Part shown: piece by piece, positions 62,454 to 64,000 of the stretch
Layout: each line of letters starts with the position of its first letter
Position numbering within the stretch: the stretch's first letter is position 1
Source of the DNA: Phycicoccus sp. M110.8
Lineage (GTDB): Bacteria; Actinomycetota; Actinomycetes; Actinomycetales; Dermatophilaceae
DNA length: 64,000 bases
Reading direction: 5' to 3'
NCBI RefSeq assembly: GCF_032464895.1
Contig: NZ_JAWDIC010000001.1
Coordinates: 1-64,000 of the forward strand
The notes under the pieces: model-generated
What the model saw: only the letters and a program-made list of their open reading frames with translations
Told to the model about the DNA's origin: nothing
The model's database searches: none
Position numbers and translations under genes: made by a program

Positions 62454-62493
62454 AGGATAGGGGACGGATGCCGGGCAGCCGGCCACCCGGCAT
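62454..62493 (-). promoter_or_regulatory. rnpB: rnpB promoter with upstream hairpin
   Basis: TATCCT (62454-62459, minus strand) is the -10 box. An inverted repeat ATGCCGGG/CCCGGCAT (62468-62475, 62486-62493) overlaps the -35 region; it may instead terminate the RNB gene. Confidence 0.55.
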
Positions 62494-62541
62494 ACCGGCA
62501 CCGCCGACCCCGCCAGCGGATCACCGGACCCACCCGGCGAC

Positions 62542-62602
62542 ACGGCAGTTGCTGGCATGAAACGGGAGTCCTGAACTGCCGTTTCATGCCAGCAACTGCC
62601 GT
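62542..62602. repeat. Perfect 24-bp inverted repeat between the RNB gene and rnpB
   Basis: Arms 62542-62565 and 62579-62602 are exact reverse complements over 24 bp around a 13-nt loop. They are A/T-richer than the surroundings and contain a repeated ACTGCCGT octamer. The element starts 27 nt after the RNB stop codon. It could be a terminator or an interspersed palindromic repeat; no T-tract follows. Confidence 0.85.
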
Positions 62603-62628
62603 ATTGCGGAAGGCGGGCGTGCGCGCGG

Positions 62629-64000
62629 TCAGGCGGGGGCGACGACCTCGAACCGGGTCACGCCGGTCGCGACGGTCGCCTCGACCAGCCGGACGGTGAC
62701 CCACGTGCCCAGCTCGGCGGCCCCGGACGCGCGGCCGAGCACCGCCGGGTCGTCGATCTGGATCTGCACGTGCTCGTTGTCCCGCTCGTCGACGACCATG
62801 GCCCGGAACTCCTGCCCCACCCGGTCGGCCAGGGCCGCCGCCTCGACGGCGTCGGCACACGCACGTTCCACCCCGGCGGCCACCTTGTCGCTCGCGGCCA
62901 TCACCTCCGGCAGCCCGGGCAGCGCCTCGCGCACCCAACCCGGTACCTCGCGCCCCTGCGACACGGCCTCGCAGACGACGAGCCCGAACCGGTCCACCAG
63001 CCGGCGCAGTGGCGCCGTGACGTGGGCGTATGCCGCGGCCACCGCCGCGTGCTCGGTCTCGGCGGGCGTGTCCCCGTCGAACGGGGTGTAGCCGGCACCG
63101 CGGAACAGGGCCGTCGCCTCGTGGATCAGCGCGAGGTGCTTGGGGTTGTCACGGTCGAGCGTGCGCAGGAACTCGCCGTACGCCGTCCCCTCCTGCCACT
63201 CGACCCCGAGCGCGCGGGCGGCATGGCGGAAGCGGCGTACCGCACGCTCGTCCGGGGCGGGCATCGTCCGCAGGATCCCGACCTTCGCCCCCAGCATCAG
63301 CTCGGCCCCGGCCATGCCGGTCATGAGCGAGATCTGCGCGTTCCAGTCCTCGACCTCCAGCGGCGGGCGGAAGCCGAGCCGGAAGTGGCCCTGCTCGTCC
63401 TCGCTGACCTCCTGCTCGGGCATGGGCAGGCTCGCCCCACCGCGCTTGCGCTCCAGCTCGACCCGCAGCAGCCCGACCTCCTTGAGCAGCTGCAGCCGCT
63501 CGTCGGCCGAGCCGTCGTCGAGCGCCGACTGCACGCCCGCGTAGTCGAGGCGGTCGGTGCTGCGGACCAGTGCGCGGCGCACCTCGACCGCGGTGCACTC
63601 CCCCACCGCGTCGAGCCGCAGGTCCCACACGAACGCCGGACGCACCTGGCCCGGCAGCAGGCTTGCCGCGGACTCGCTGAGCACCGGTGGGTGCAGGGGC
63701 GTCCGCTTGTCCGGCGCGTAGACGGTCTGCCCGCGACGCCGTGCCTCCGTGTCGACCGCACCCCCGGCCGCCACGAAGGCGGGGACGTCGGCGATGGCAT
63801 ACCGCACCCGGTAGCCGTCGCCGTCGCGCTCGAGGTGCATCGCCTGGTCGAGGTCCATCGAGCCCGCGGGGTCGATGGTCAGGTACGGCACGTCGGTCTC
63901 GTCCCGGTCCGGCAGGGTCGGCGCCGTCGCCGCGCGCTCGGCCTCGGCGACCACCTCCGGCGGGAAGGAGTCGGGCACGCCGTTCTCCTCCCGGATGGCG
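62629..64000 (-). CDS. RNB-domain exoribonuclease (RNase II/R family), 5' end outside window
   Basis: The frame stays open to the right edge (upstream residues AIREENGVPDSFPPEV), so the gene's start is not in the window; an internal GTG at 63978 is unlikely to be the true start. PYLTIDPAGSMDLDQAMHLE carries the catalytic Asp residues of the RNB nuclease core; AHVTAPLRRLVDRFG is the other conserved block. An S1-like C-terminal part follows (NEHVQIQIDD to FEVVAPA). It degrades RNA 3' to 5'. Size cannot be judged. Confidence 0.9.
   Translation of the reverse strand, partial: AIREENGVPDSFPPEVVAEAERAATAPTLPDRDETDVPYLTIDPAGSMDLDQAMHLERDGDGYRVRYAIADVPAFVAAGGAVDTEARRRGQTVYAPDKRTPLHPPVLSESAASLLPGQVRPAFVWDLRLDAVGECTAVEVRRALVRSTDRLDYAGVQSALDDGSADERLQLLKEVGLLRVELERKRGGASLPMPEQEVSEDEQGHFRLGFRPPLEVEDWNAQISLMTGMAGAELMLGAKVGILRTMPAPDERAVRRFRHAARALGVEWQEGTAYGEFLRTLDRDNPKHLALIHEATALFRGAGYTPFDGDTPAETEHAAVAAAYAHVTAPLRRLVDRFGLVVCEAVSQGREVPGWVREALPGLPEVMAASDKVAAGVERACADAVEAAALADRVGQEFRAMVVDERDNEHVQIQIDDPAVLGRASGAAELGTWVTVRLVEATVATGVTRFEVVAPA

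Overview
The window is very GC-rich bacterial chromosome. It shows strong third-position G/C bias, many GTG starts, PriA-type HisA, a GlnE/GlnA2 pair, an F420-dependent glucose-6-phosphate dehydrogenase (Fgd) and a polyphosphate glucokinase. Together these point to an actinomycete (Actinomycetota), most likely a Micrococcales lineage near Intrasporangiaceae; the family is inferred from gene content and style, not from a search. I see no insertion sequence, prophage, CRISPR array or tRNA gene. All of this looks like core chromosome.

Layout. The left edge (1-371) holds the promoters and leader of a minus-strand rRNA operon whose 16S gene lies just outside the window. Reading on the minus strand from right to left come: infC-rpmI-rplT, a TrmH/SpoU methyltransferase, an orphan PAS histidine kinase, a thioredoxin-reductase-like flavoprotein, pheS-pheT, a short-chain dehydrogenase, the arginine operon argC-(ACT protein)-argJBDF-argR-argH, a small conserved gene with sdhCAB, a 3-methyladenine glycosylase, and tyrS. 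argG is not in the cluster. infC starts with the rare codon ATC and has a leader with a terminator-like hairpin.

The middle (23.4-31.6 kb) is more accessory: a DUF1844 protein, a secreted lysyl-oxidase-like protein with Ig-like modules, an AhpD-like protein, a GNAT acetyltransferase with a repeat-bearing N-terminus, an MFS transporter, a catalase and a DUF952 protein. Next is the histidine operon hisD-hisC-hisB-(unknown)-hisH-hisA-sseB, which lacks hisF. It is followed by an MFS exporter, glnE and glnA2; glnA2 has a textbook GlnR box in its promoter.

From 43.5 to 52.6 kb lies a secreted-protease neighbourhood. It has two paralogous M6 (InhA-like) metalloproteases placed tail to tail, then panB, then an HEYGH metalloprotease. 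The right part carries an M20 peptidase, fgd, a methyltransferase, map, ppgK, an ABC exporter pair, a metallo-beta-lactamase-fold protein, a small HTH protein, a 48-residue membrane peptide, the RNase P RNA gene rnpB, and the 3' part of an RNB-family exoribonuclease cut by the window edge.

Genes in the arg, his, phe and sdh operons are packed so that stop and start codons overlap (GTGA, ATGA or TGATG), which suggests translational coupling. Genes at operon heads often show a TANNNT -10 box only 6-7 nt before the start codon, the signature of leaderless mRNAs. A GGCATA/TATGCC hexamer is scattered through the whole window, in and between genes, and dictates unusual Ala and Tyr codons. The most interesting single observation is a CASTOR-like ACT-domain protein built into the arginine operon, a candidate arginine sensor.
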